DNA from: Desulfarculaceae bacterium
GTDB taxonomy: Bacteria > Desulfobacterota > Desulfarculia > Desulfarculales > Desulfarculaceae
Direction: 5' to 3'
NCBI GenBank assembly: GCA_020444545.1
Contig: JAHLKT010000004.1
Span: 434,001 to 498,000, forward strand
DNA: 64,000 bases
In this document: positions 8,702-16,844 of the stretch, piece after piece
Position numbering within the stretch: position 1 is the stretch's first letter
Layout of the letters: each line of letters opens with the position of its first letter
Program-made: the position numbers and the translations under genes
Notes under the pieces: model-generated
What the model saw: the letters and a program-made list of their open reading frames with translations, nothing else
Database searches by the model: none
Told to the model about the DNA's origin: nothing

Positions 8702-9526
8702 ATGAAAAAATTCCTGCGCCGCAACGCCTATCGCCTGCTGCTGCCCCTGCTCCTGGCCGGGGGGTGGCAGGCGATGGCGATGTGGCTGGACAAGCCCACC
8801 GTGCTGCCCCGGCTCGACGCCGTGGCCACGGTGTTGTTCAGCCCCACGGTAAACATACTCAACACCGGCAGCCTGCTGGACAACATGGCCATCAGCCTGA
8901 TCCGGGTGGTGCTGGGCTTTTTGGCCGCCGTGGTCACCGCCGTGCCCCTGGGCCTGGCCATGGGCTTTTTCAAGCCCTTCAACCGCTTCATGGACTCCAC
9001 GGTGGAGATGCTCCGGCCCATCCCTCCCCTGGCCTGGGTGCCCTTGGTGCTGGCCTGGCTGGGCATCCGGGGCCTGTCGGACTGGATGCCCTTTCTGGCG
9101 CTAAGCCCTATCTGGTCGGGCATCCAGTTTTCCACCTTGGTGATCATCTTTATCGGAGCCTTTTTCCCCATCCTGCTCAACACCATCCAGGGAGTGCGCG
9201 GCATCCCCACCGAGTACATCGAGTCGGCCCGCACCCTGGGGGCGCGGGGAGTGCCCCTGTTGATCAAGGTGATCATTCCGGCCAGCCTGCCGCTGATCGT
9301 CACCGGCCTGCGCATCAGCCTGGGCATCGGCTGGATGTGCCTGGTGGCGGCGGAGATGATGCCCGGCTCCAGCTCGGGGCTGGGCTACCTCATCTGGTAC
9401 GCCTACGAGCTGATGCGCGCGGACATCATCGTGGCAGGCATGGCCGCCATCGGCCTGATCGGATTCATCATGGACCGCGGCTTCCGCAAGCTGGAGTCCC
9501 GCCTCTACTGGGGAGCCTTGGGTTAG
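8702..9526 (+). CDS. ABC transporter permease, SsuC/TauC-like
   Basis: 274 aa inner-membrane protein with about six hydrophobic segments. The BPD-type permease domain carries a cytoplasmic EAA loop around 171-193 (EYIESARTLGARGVPLLIKV), which docks on the ATPase. The end GFIMDRGFRKLE is typical of the taurine/sulfonate/nitrate permease group. It follows the binding-protein stop by 6 bases and precedes the ATPase by 3, indicating translational coupling. Confidence 0.88.
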   Translation: MKKFLRRNAYRLLLPLLLAGGWQAMAMWLDKPTVLPRLDAVATVLFSPTVNILNTGSLLDNMAISLIRVVLGFLAAVVTAVPLGLAMGFFKPFNRFMDSTVEMLRPIPPLAWVPLVLAWLGIRGLSDWMPFLALSPIWSGIQFSTLVIIFIGAFFPILLNTIQGVRGIPTEYIESARTLGARGVPLLIKVIIPASLPLIVTGLRISLGIGWMCLVAAEMMPGSSSGLGYLIWYAYELMRADIIVAGMAAIGLIGFIMDRGFRKLESRLYWGALG

Positions 9527-9529
9527 GCC

Positions 9530-10276
9530 ATGCTTAAGCTAGAAAACGTAAGCAAGCGCTTTCACAACGCCAACGGCGAGCCCATCCAGGCGGTGCAAGA
9601 CGTATCACTGCAAATAGACGAAGGCGAGTTTGTCTGCCTGGTGGGCCGCTCCGGCTGCGGCAAGACCACCACCCTGCGCCTCATCGCGGGCCTGGAAAAG
9701 GCGGGGCAAGGCGACATTCGCCTGAACGGGGAGCGGGTGGCGGGACCGGCGGCCGAGCGCTGCGTGGTCTTCCAGCGCTACACCCTGTTCCCCTGGCGCA
9801 CCGTTTTGGCCAACGTGGCCTTTGGCCTGGAGATACAAGGGGTGCCCAAGGCCCGGCGGGAGCAGGCGGCTCTCAAGTACCTGGCCTTGGTGGGCCTGGC
9901 CGACCAGGCGGGGGCCCACCCCACCGAGCTTTCCGGCGGGATGCAGCAGCGGGTGGCCGTGGCCCGGGCCCTGGCCACCGAGCCCAAGGTGCTGCTCATG
10001 GACGAGCCCTTCGGCGCCCTGGACGCCCAGACCCGGGGCGTGTTGCAGCAGGAGCTGGTGCGCATCTGGAAGGCGGACCGCAAGACCATCGTCTTCGTGA
10101 CCCACGACATACCCGAGGCGGTGCTCTTGGCCGACCGGGTGGTGGTGATGCAGGGCCCGCCGGGGCACATCAAGGCCGAGCTCAACTGCGGCCTGCCCCG
10201 CCCCCGCGACAAGGCCTCGCCGGAGTTCATGGCTCTGTGCGAGCGCATCACCACCCTCTTGGAAGGAAGCGACTAG
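9530..10276 (+). CDS. ABC transporter ATP-binding protein, SsuB/TauB-like
   Basis: 248 aa ATPase that powers the adjacent importer. Walker A GRSGCGKTT is at 39-47, the signature LSGGMQQ at 134-140, Walker B LLMDEP at 155-160, and the switch His192 is in VTHD. The FQRYTLFPWRTV Q-loop segment (81-92) is characteristic of the nitrate/sulfonate/taurine group. Last gene of the plus-strand operon; it converges with the minus-strand DUF35 gene. Confidence 0.9.
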   Translation: MLKLENVSKRFHNANGEPIQAVQDVSLQIDEGEFVCLVGRSGCGKTTTLRLIAGLEKAGQGDIRLNGERVAGPAAERCVVFQRYTLFPWRTVLANVAFGLEIQGVPKARREQAALKYLALVGLADQAGAHPTELSGGMQQRVAVARALATEPKVLLMDEPFGALDAQTRGVLQQELVRIWKADRKTIVFVTHDIPEAVLLADRVVVMQGPPGHIKAELNCGLPRPRDKASPEFMALCERITTLLEGSD

Positions 10277-10323
10277 ATGCACGCCCCCGCCGCGCCCTGG
10301 CGGGCATCCGGGTTTTCCCCATC

Positions 10324-10341
10324 AACGCCATCAAGGGCGTT
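10324..10341. terminator. Small hairpin in a convergent gap, possible bidirectional terminator
   Basis: AACGCC (10324-10329) and GGCGTT (10336-10341) form a 6-bp stem with a 6-base loop between the ends of two convergent operons (stops at 10276 and 10408). There is no T-run, so this is weak evidence. Confidence 0.3.
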
Positions 10342-10407
10342 GGATTTGGCCTCGTTGCCGGGGATTGAGCAGGCCGCTATGGGGTGCGGGGACCCGAAGC
10401 CGGCATT

Positions 10408-10827
10408 TCACTCCAAAGCCTGAAAGCCCAACACGGTTGACCCGGCGCCTTGCGGGTTCGCCTCGATGAAAACCACCTCCATGGGCCGGCCCAGGGCCGC
10501 CAGATCGGGTTTCTCAAGATCCAGCCCGAGCAAGCGGGCGACCACCCGGGGGCCCTCCTCCAGCTCCACCACGCCCACCGCATAGGGGTTGCCCCGCCCG
10601 AAGCCTTCCCGCTTCAGGGAGGGAGGCGGCACGGTGATGGCCGTGAAGGCCTGCAAGCGTCCCTTGCCGGACATGGGCTCCCACTCCATGTCAGACAGCC
10701 GGCAGGCCGGGCACATGGGCCGGGGCGGGATGCTAAGCGTACGGCAGCCTTTGCAGCGGCAGCCCATCAAGCGGCCCTGGTCGAGATATTTTTGAAACGA
10801 GACTTCGCTGAAAGGCATCTCGGCCAT
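10408..10827 (-). CDS. DUF35 zinc-ribbon/OB-fold acyl-CoA-binding partner protein
   Basis: 139 aa. An N-terminal rubredoxin-like zinc ribbon has Cys25-x2-Cys28 and Cys39-x2-Cys42, followed by an OB-fold domain (about 50-130, FTAITVPPPSL...NPYAVGVVELEEGPRV). Proteins of this family form tight complexes with thiolase-type enzymes, presenting CoA substrates. The described examples are archaeal acetoacetyl-CoA thiolase/HMG-CoA synthase complexes and BbsA, partner of the thiolase BbsB in anaerobic toluene degradation. The thiolase-like gene ends 3 bases before this start, which strongly suggests the two products pair. Last gene of a three-gene operon. Confidence 0.85.
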   Translation of the reverse strand: MAEMPFSEVSFQKYLDQGRLMGCRCKGCRTLSIPPRPMCPACRLSDMEWEPMSGKGRLQAFTAITVPPPSLKREGFGRGNPYAVGVVELEEGPRVVARLLGLDLEKPDLAALGRPMEVVFIEANPQGAGSTVLGFQALE

Positions 10828-10830
10828 GCT

Positions 10831-12120
10831 CTACATCCTCTCAAAAATGGTGAAGGTGCAGGTGCCGCCGGTGCCCCCCAGGTTGTGCGTCGCCCCCACC
10901 CTCAGATCCGGGATGGGCACTTGGCGGGGGCCCGCCTCGCCGCGCAGCTGCTGCCAAATCTCCACCATCTGGGAAACGCCGGTGGCTCCCACCGGGTGCC
11001 CCTTGCACTTGAGTCCGCCGGAGGTGTTGATGGGCATGTCTCCCCGTAGGCTGGTCCGGCCCTCGGCCGTGGCTCGGCAGCCGTGTCCCGGCGGGAAAAA
11101 CCCCAGGTCCTCCAGATGGATGAGCTCCGCGATGGAAAAGCAGTCGTGGACCTCGCATAGCTGGATATCCTTGGGCTCCAGGCGGGACATGGCATAGGCC
11201 TCCGCCGCCGCGGCCCGGGTGGCCTCGAAAGAGGCCAGGTCCTTTTTGGCGTTCAGGCCGTGCCCGCTTCCCTGGCCCAAGCCCGCCACCAGCAAGGGGT
11301 GGTCGGAGAACTTTTTGGCCATGTCGGCCGAGGCCAAGAGCACGCAGGAGGCTCCATCGCTGATCGGGCAGCAATCAAAAAGGTGCAGAGGCCAAGCCAC
11401 CATGGGGTTGGCGCGGGGATCGCCCAGAAAGGCCTTTTCATCGGCCCATTCCGGCTGCGGCACGCCGGTGGCCTGGGCCTTTTCGCGCTTTTTCCCCATG
11501 ATGTCGGCGATGGTGTCGCGGTACTGGGCCTTGGGATTGAGCTTGCCGTTTTTATGGCTCTTGATGGTCACATCCATCAAGTGGGAGCGCGTGGCTCCGA
11601 ATTTATGAAAATAGGCCGAGGCGGTGACCCCGAACACGCCGGGGAAGGTGAAGCCGACCTGCCCCTCGCAGGGCATGGTGGCCAAGGCCAGCCCTTCGGC
11701 CACCTCTTCGGTGCTCCGCCGAGACATGACCTCCACCCCCCCCACCAGCACCAAATCATAGAGCCCGGCGGCTATGGCCAGAACGCCTTCGCGGAAGGCC
11801 AGGGCGCTGCTGGCGCAGGCCCCCTCGGTGCGGGTGGCCGGCTTGGGGACCAGCCCCACCGCGTCCGCAATTATGGGCCCCCAATGAGCCTGGTGCACAA
11901 AGAAGTCGTTGCTGAAGTTGCCCAGGTAGAGGGCCTGGATGGCGTCGGGGTCGAAAGGCTTGTCCACCGAGGCCAGCATGGACCCGAATGCCTCCACGAA
12001 CAGATCCTTGCTGTCCTTTTCGGGAAACGCCCCGAAGCGGGACATGCCGGCCCCCACCATGGCCACCTGCCGCGCCAATCCAGGTTTTTTGGGCATACTC
12101 TCTATCCTTTTGTCAGACAT
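10831..12120 (-). CDS. Thiolase-domain protein (SCP2/BbsB-like), partner of the DUF35 protein
   Basis: 429 aa thiolase-fold protein. The nucleophile-position cysteine is Cys102 in EGACASSA. Further conserved elements are HDCFSIAE and the C-terminal GGLKCKGHPVGATG loop, the variant seen in the SCP2-like group that needs a DUF35 partner. Expected activity is CoA-dependent cleavage or condensation of a 3-oxoacyl-CoA. The ATG at 12120 overlaps the end of the ligase gene by 8 bases (ATGTCTGA), so translation is probably coupled. Longer in-frame extensions upstream are coding for the ligase and are rejected. The DUF35 gene starts 3 bases after its stop. Confidence 0.85.
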   Translation of the reverse strand: MSDKRIESMPKKPGLARQVAMVGAGMSRFGAFPEKDSKDLFVEAFGSMLASVDKPFDPDAIQALYLGNFSNDFFVHQAHWGPIIADAVGLVPKPATRTEGACASSALAFREGVLAIAAGLYDLVLVGGVEVMSRRSTEEVAEGLALATMPCEGQVGFTFPGVFGVTASAYFHKFGATRSHLMDVTIKSHKNGKLNPKAQYRDTIADIMGKKREKAQATGVPQPEWADEKAFLGDPRANPMVAWPLHLFDCCPISDGASCVLLASADMAKKFSDHPLLVAGLGQGSGHGLNAKKDLASFEATRAAAAEAYAMSRLEPKDIQLCEVHDCFSIAELIHLEDLGFFPPGHGCRATAEGRTSLRGDMPINTSGGLKCKGHPVGATGVSQMVEIWQQLRGEAGPRQVPIPDLRVGATHNLGGTGGTCTFTIFERM

Positions 12121-13672
12121 GGCGGCCGCGCCCGTCCCAGTACTTGGCGCGCAGCTCCCGCTTGAGGATCTTGCCGTAGTTGTTTTTAGGAATGTCATCC
12201 ACGAAGTCCACGGACTTGGGCTTCTTGTAGGAGGCAATGTTGTCCTTGCAAAAGGCGATCAGCTCCTCTTGGCTGGCCTGCCGGCCGGGGAACAAGGCCA
12301 CGACTGCCTTCATGGCCTCGCCCCACTGGGGATCGGGCACTCCGATGACCGCCGCCTCCCGCACGCAAGGGTGGCGCAGCAGCACCTCTTCCACCTCGCG
12401 GGGATAGATGTTCTCGCCCCCGCTGATGATCATGTCCTTGGAGCGGTCCAGTATGAACAGGTAGCCGTTTTCGTCCAGGGAGCCCACGTCCCCGGTATGC
12501 AGCCAGCCGTTGCGCAGGGTCTCGGCCGTGGCCCTGGGGTTGCGCCAATAGCCCTTCATGACCAGATCCGATCGGGTGACGATCTCCCCGGGCTCTCCCG
12601 GGGGCAGGGGCCGGTCGTTCTGGTCCACCACGGCCACCTCCACGTTGGTGCGGGCGATGCCCGCCGAGGCCAGGCGGCGCAGTTGCTCCTCGCTTCCCTG
12701 AGCGCAGTGGTCCCGCTTGGGCAGGTAGGTGATGGTCATGGGCGCTTCGCCCTGGCCGTAGAGCTGCACCAAACAGGGGCCCATGACCTCGATGGCCTTT
12801 TGCAGGTCCGCCACGTACATGGGCGCGCCGCCGTAGTTGAGGCAGGTCATGGAGCTGTGATCGCATTTGGCGGCGGCGGGGCTCTCCACCATGCGCTTGA
12901 CCATGGTGGGCGCCGCGAACATGTTGGTGATGCGTTCCCGTTCGATGGTGCGGAAGACCAGCTCCGGGTTGAAGGTCTTGCTCTCCAAAATGACGTTGGC
13001 CGCTCCCTTGGCGATATTGGGCAGCGCGTACATGCCGCTGCCGTGCGACAAGGGCGCGGCGTGCAGCACCGCGTCCTCCGGCCCCAGGGGCGACATGTCC
13101 GCGTAGAAGTTCATGATCATGGCCAGCAGGTTGCGGTGGGTCAGGGCGGCTCCCTTGGGCTGGCCCGTGGTGCCCGAGGTGTAGAAGAGCCAGGCCAACT
13201 GATCAGGGTCCACCAGGGCGTCTTCGCGTTCCGGCGAAGCGGCGGCCAGAAGCTCTTCGTAATCTCTCAGCTCACCCGCGCCCCCCTCCAGGGTGATGAA
13301 ATGCTCCACGTCAGGGACTTCCCGGCGCACGTCCATTATCGGCTGGTTGAATTCCGGCGAAAGCAGCACGGCGCGAGCCTGGGAGTGGTCGATGATGAAG
13401 GCGCACTCCTTGGGATGCAGGCGGAAGTTAATGGGCACCGCGCCGCAGCCGGCCTTGAAACAGGCGAACATGGCCTCGAGGGTTTGGGGGTAGTTGTATT
13501 GCAGCAAGGCCACGTTGTCGCCGGGGCGCACCCCCAGGCCCAAAAGCGCATTGGCCAGGCGGTTGGCCCTTTGGTTGAACTGGGCAAAGGTTGCCTTTTT
13601 GCCGCCGTGCACCAGCGCCGTCCGGCGTGGGAAGGTGCGGGCGGCCTTGCTTAACAGGGACCCGATATTCAT
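12113..13672 (-). CDS. AMP-forming acyl-CoA ligase (fatty-acyl-CoA synthase type)
   Basis: 519 aa ANL-superfamily ligase. The phosphate-binding motif FYTSGTTGQPKG is at 163-174, the adenylate motif LYGQGEAPMT lies in the middle, GWLHTGDVG and ISGGENIYPREVEE mark the hinge, and the C-terminal KNNYGKILKREL has the catalytic lysine. The adenylate motif reads YGQGE rather than the usual YGxTE/YGSTE, as in many medium-chain or aryl ligases. ATG start with GGGGA 6 bases upstream. It heads a ligase-thiolase-DUF35 operon, so the acid it activates is probably shortened or built by the thiolase complex. Substrate unknown. Confidence 0.87.
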   Translation of the reverse strand: MNIGSLLSKAARTFPRRTALVHGGKKATFAQFNQRANRLANALLGLGVRPGDNVALLQYNYPQTLEAMFACFKAGCGAVPINFRLHPKECAFIIDHSQARAVLLSPEFNQPIMDVRREVPDVEHFITLEGGAGELRDYEELLAAASPEREDALVDPDQLAWLFYTSGTTGQPKGAALTHRNLLAMIMNFYADMSPLGPEDAVLHAAPLSHGSGMYALPNIAKGAANVILESKTFNPELVFRTIERERITNMFAAPTMVKRMVESPAAAKCDHSSMTCLNYGGAPMYVADLQKAIEVMGPCLVQLYGQGEAPMTITYLPKRDHCAQGSEEQLRRLASAGIARTNVEVAVVDQNDRPLPPGEPGEIVTRSDLVMKGYWRNPRATAETLRNGWLHTGDVGSLDENGYLFILDRSKDMIISGGENIYPREVEEVLLRHPCVREAAVIGVPDPQWGEAMKAVVALFPGRQASQEELIAFCKDNIASYKKPKSVDFVDDIPKNNYGKILKRELRAKYWDGRGRHV

Positions 13673-13703
13673 TGGCTATCCCCAAACAGTGCGAATTGTT
13701 CCC

Positions 13704-13722
13704 ACGGCTGGTGCCGAGCCGT
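13704..13722. promoter_or_regulatory. Inverted repeat upstream of the ligase-thiolase-DUF35 operon
   Basis: ACGGCT (13704-13709) and AGCCGT (13717-13722) flank a 7-base spacer, 32 bases upstream of the ligase ATG. It could be an operator or a 5'-UTR hairpin; no clear promoter boxes accompany it. Confidence 0.3.
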
Positions 13723-13832
13723 CGCTCAACCACTGCTCGTGACGAGTGGCCGCCGGGCCACCTGGGCTCTGGCGCCGGGGAAAGGCAAGCCGGACCAGGT
13801 TGCCGCGCCCCTATCTCCGGCATGAGAAATGA

Positions 13833-13861
13833 GGGGCACGGCCGTCATGCGGCCATGCCCC
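13833..13861 (-). terminator. Stem-loop terminator after the alpha/beta hydrolase gene
   Basis: GGGGCA/TGCCCC (6 bp) and GGCCG/CGGCC (5 bp) stack across one C-A mismatch around the loop TCATG. It starts 7 bases beyond the minus-strand stop at 13868. On the minus strand it is followed by TCATTTCTC. Confidence 0.6.
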
Positions 13862-13867
13862 CGGTAT

Positions 13868-14683
13868 CTAGATGGAGCCGACAAAGGAGCGCAGGTCGGC
13901 GTTGTAGCGCTCCGGGGTCTCCCAGAATGGAGCGTGGCCGGCCTCGGGCACGGCCGCGAGCCGCGCCTTTTCGATCACCTTGTCGTGATGCTCGGCCATG
14001 GACATCAAGACCAGCGCGTCGGCCTCCCCTTGGCTGATCAAAGCCGGCTTGGAGAGCTTGGCCAGCACGTCGTCGTTGTCCTGGCTGCGGCCAAAGGCCC
14101 CGCCCCGCACGTAGGGAGGGACCACGCTGTTGTATCCCAGGAAGAAGTAGAACTCTTCCAGGGGGAGCTCCCGATAGAACCACAACCGTATGAGCTGGCC
14201 CAGCGCGTCGGTGCTTTCCGCCGCGACGTCGGAAAAGAGACCTCCCGCCATGGCGATGAACTCCGGCGAGAGGAAGGGATAGATCGAATCGCCTATCTTG
14301 GAGATGGCTCCGATGAAGTTGATCCCGGCGATGTCCTTGTCGCCGTAGTGGCGAAGATAATCGCTGATTATCAAGCCGGCGTAGGACCAGCCGATCAACA
14401 CCGGCTGGTCGAGCCCCAGCTGGGTGATGACGCCGTTGACGTCATCCGCCCAGAGCTGGGTGTCGCCGTAGGCGTCCTGGGGCTTTTCGGACAGGCCGTG
14501 GCCTCGGGCGTCAATGGCGACCAGGCGGAAATCGTCCGCCAGGTCGGACTCCATTTGCTTCTTCCAGCAAAGGCCGCACTGGGAAAGCCCATGAATAAAC
14601 AGAAGGGGCCGTCCCTGCTTGTTGCCGGTTTCCCTGACATGGAGCTTGGTGCCCCCACCACCCGTAATAGTGTGCTCCTCCAT
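13868..14683 (-). CDS. Alpha/beta-hydrolase fold protein
   Basis: 271 aa, complete alpha/beta hydrolase. The oxyanion HG motif is FIHGLS (29-34). The nucleophile Ser100 sits in the elbow GWSYAG (98-103). His250 (EAGHAPFWETPE) is the catalytic histidine, and Asp222 (QGEADALV) is the likely acid. The sequence resembles esterases, C-C bond hydrolases and non-heme peroxidases of the same fold, so the substrate cannot be assigned. ATG start with GGAGG 8 bases upstream. It is monocistronic and divergent from the sensor kinase pair; repeated TCACCC/GGGTGA elements in between suggest control by that two-component system. Confidence 0.85.
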   Translation of the reverse strand: MEEHTITGGGGTKLHVRETGNKQGRPLLFIHGLSQCGLCWKKQMESDLADDFRLVAIDARGHGLSEKPQDAYGDTQLWADDVNGVITQLGLDQPVLIGWSYAGLIISDYLRHYGDKDIAGINFIGAISKIGDSIYPFLSPEFIAMAGGLFSDVAAESTDALGQLIRLWFYRELPLEEFYFFLGYNSVVPPYVRGGAFGRSQDNDDVLAKLSKPALISQGEADALVLMSMAEHHDKVIEKARLAAVPEAGHAPFWETPERYNADLRSFVGSI

Positions 14684-14711
14684 TGCCCGAACCTCCTTTG
14701 TGGAAGAAAAA

Positions 14712-14960
14712 TCACCCGGTCAAATCATCTGGCCGTTCGGCGCGCGCCGCCGCGCCGCCTGTTACCCCGGGGCGTAAAGCCCAAAAACTGGCTGCAAATC
14801 TCGCGGCCGGCAAGCGCGCCCGCGCCCCATACACTCCTTGCACGGCCGGGCCGGGCAAGCCGGAGGGTGCGCCATGGCATACGCCTTAAGTCTTGTACAA
14901 CTTGGCGCTTAAAGAGGTAAATCACCCAAAAGGGTGAAAAGCCTTAACCTGTATGGGTGA
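14712..14960. promoter_or_regulatory. Cluster of TCACCC/GGGTGA half-sites between hydrolase and sensor kinase
   Basis: Half-sites lie at 14712-14717 (TCACCC), as a perfect inverted repeat at 14922-14937 (TCACCC-AAAA-GGGTGA) and at 14955-14960 (GGGTGA). The single site nearest the hydrolase and the paired sites nearest the kinase flank the divergent control region. A likely reading is a binding array for the adjacent NarL-type response regulator, but that is inference. Confidence 0.5.
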
Positions 14961-14963
14961 TGC

Positions 14964-14977
14964 ATCCAAAATTGGAT
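14964..14977. promoter_or_regulatory. Inverted repeat next to the half-site cluster
   Basis: ATCCAA-AA-TTGGAT is a perfect 6-bp inverted repeat immediately before the first possible start codon of the kinase gene. Its position among the TCACCC elements makes it part of the control region, which in turn makes translation from 14979 doubtful. Confidence 0.4.
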
Positions 14978-14978
14978 T

Positions 14979-16844
14979 GTGCTAGCTTGGAATCCTGCCG
15001 GGCCGGCTCGGATAACCGGCAGGCCGCCCCGAGGGTTGCAAGGTTTTTTCCATGCGTTGGCTAACGCGTTATCCTGGTGGGCCAAACTTCCCGGCATCTT
15101 CTTGCTCCGCCCCACGGGGGGCTCCACTTTCGGGAATGCGGCGGCCCGCGGCCGAATATGGACCTTCAGCAAATTGCCACACACCAAATACGACCCCCGG
15201 GAGATTTCCCATCGCACTCTGGTCGACGTACCGGTGGCCAGAGAGCAGCTCGTTCTGAGCACCCTTCTGAGCGGGAATAGAGAAAAGCTTTTACAAGAGC
15301 TGCGGCGGCGGCTGGAAAAGTTTCTGCCTTCGGATTACTACTCCATGATTTTGTTCGACCCCAAGGGCCGCGAACGCACGGAGCGGTACGTTGACGCCTT
15401 TTTGATGGCCTTGAGTGGAGACCTGGAATACTTCATCAAGGACCAGCAAATGATCGGCTACAAAAGGGCCATTGAAGGCTACCCCTTGGAGGCCGTCCTC
15501 AGCTTCGCCATTACCTTTAAAAACGTTGTCCAGGATTTCATAAGCCAGCACAATGCGCGGGCCGGGGAGGATGACCGGCGCATTTCAATGGACGAGGTGT
15601 TTTACCTGCACAGCATTCTAGACCATTCATATTATCTGCTGAGCCGCTCCTACCTAATCACCCGCGACGAAATCATAGATGAACGGCGCAGGCAATTGCA
15701 TGACCTGCAAGCCTTTGCCGGCGACGTGGTCCCCGTCCTGGAAGACGAGATGCTCTGGAATCCGCTGTTAGACGGGGTGGAGAACATCTTCCATCTCAAG
15801 GCCCGGCTGATCAGGGAGCCGGGGGGCTCCGAATTATTTACGGGTCCCCGGGTTTCCAAAGCTCTCGGCTCGCTATCCGAGAAGCATCCCGCCCGGGAGA
15901 TACTGGAGCTGGCCCGCAAGAGCAACGAGCCCATGGCCCAGACTCCGGAGGGGGAGATTCAGCCTTTCGGTGACCAGCCGGACCAGAAAGATTTTTTGTA
16001 CATATGCCTTCCCTTGGCCAGCCGCCCCAGGCAGGGAAAGGTCTTTCTGTTGCTCCACGATCAAGGGAGGCTCTTCCCCTTTGAACGCTTCGACAAGAAT
16101 CTGTTGTCCCAACTGGTCTACTTCGCCGGTTCGGTGCTGGTCAACTGCGGCATGGTTTCGGAGCTGGCGGAAAAGCGGGAATACCTGTCCAACTTGACCG
16201 GCATCCTGTTTGACATTCAGGAGAAGGAACGCAAGCGCATCGCGGCGGACATTCACGATGTAATCACCCAGGCCCTCAGCGGCATCGGGTTCAAGCTGAT
16301 CCTGTGCCAGGAGTTGCTGGAGAAGCAGCCGCGGCGCCTGGAAGAGGAACTGAACCGCCTGGTCGACAACGTGAACGAGGCGCTGCACCATTCCCGCCAT
16401 ATCGTCAGCGATCTGCGCCCCACCATCCTGGACAACCTCGGCCTGGTGGCCGCGCTGAAAAAAATAGCCAATGCCTTTGAAGAGAACAGCGGGGTGGAGA
16501 TAGAGTTCATTTCGCCGCCGCACCTCGAGCTGGCTCCCGGCGCGAGCATCGCCATCTTCCGCATACTGCAAGAGTCGTTGCACAACATAAGAAAGCACGC
16601 CGCGGCCAGTCACGTTTGGGCCAAGCTGGAGTTGCCGCCGGATGGCAGGCTGGAGATGACCATCGAGGACGACGGCAAAGGGTTCGAGCCCCGCCAGCGC
16701 ACCCAAGGCTTGGGGTTGATGCTCATCCGGGAAAGAGCCGAGAATCTGGGCGGGCAGCTGCTCCTTAGATCATCCCCCGGAGACGGAACCACGGTGAAGG
16801 TCATGCTGCCTTTGGCTGGAGAAAAGCGCAATGGGCCCAATTAG
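14979..16844 (+). CDS. Soluble sensor histidine kinase, NarX/DegS type (HisKA_3)
   Basis: Up to 621 aa. The dimerisation/phospho-acceptor domain HisKA_3 starts near 412 (EKERKRIAADIHDVITQ, phospho-acceptor His426). A HATPase_c domain follows with DDGKGFEPRQ and GLGLMLIRERAENLGG. Upstream are an all-helical N-terminal region (about 95-240) of unknown type and a probable GAF-like sensor domain (about 245-390). No membrane segments are visible, so it should sense a cytoplasmic signal. The start is uncertain: the open frame begins with GTG at 14979 inside an apparent operator region without a ribosome site. The first 65-90 codons look non-coding, and TTG 15174 or another codon near there may be the true start. 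Its last 14 bases overlap the response regulator gene. Confidence 0.85.
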   Translation: MLAWNPAGPARITGRPPRGLQGFFHALANALSWWAKLPGIFLLRPTGGSTFGNAAARGRIWTFSKLPHTKYDPREISHRTLVDVPVAREQLVLSTLLSGNREKLLQELRRRLEKFLPSDYYSMILFDPKGRERTERYVDAFLMALSGDLEYFIKDQQMIGYKRAIEGYPLEAVLSFAITFKNVVQDFISQHNARAGEDDRRISMDEVFYLHSILDHSYYLLSRSYLITRDEIIDERRRQLHDLQAFAGDVVPVLEDEMLWNPLLDGVENIFHLKARLIREPGGSELFTGPRVSKALGSLSEKHPAREILELARKSNEPMAQTPEGEIQPFGDQPDQKDFLYICLPLASRPRQGKVFLLLHDQGRLFPFERFDKNLLSQLVYFAGSVLVNCGMVSELAEKREYLSNLTGILFDIQEKERKRIAADIHDVITQALSGIGFKLILCQELLEKQPRRLEEELNRLVDNVNEALHHSRHIVSDLRPTILDNLGLVAALKKIANAFEENSGVEIEFISPPHLELAPGASIAIFRILQESLHNIRKHAAASHVWAKLELPPDGRLEMTIEDDGKGFEPRQRTQGLGLMLIRERAENLGGQLLLRSSPGDGTTVKVMLPLAGEKRNGPN

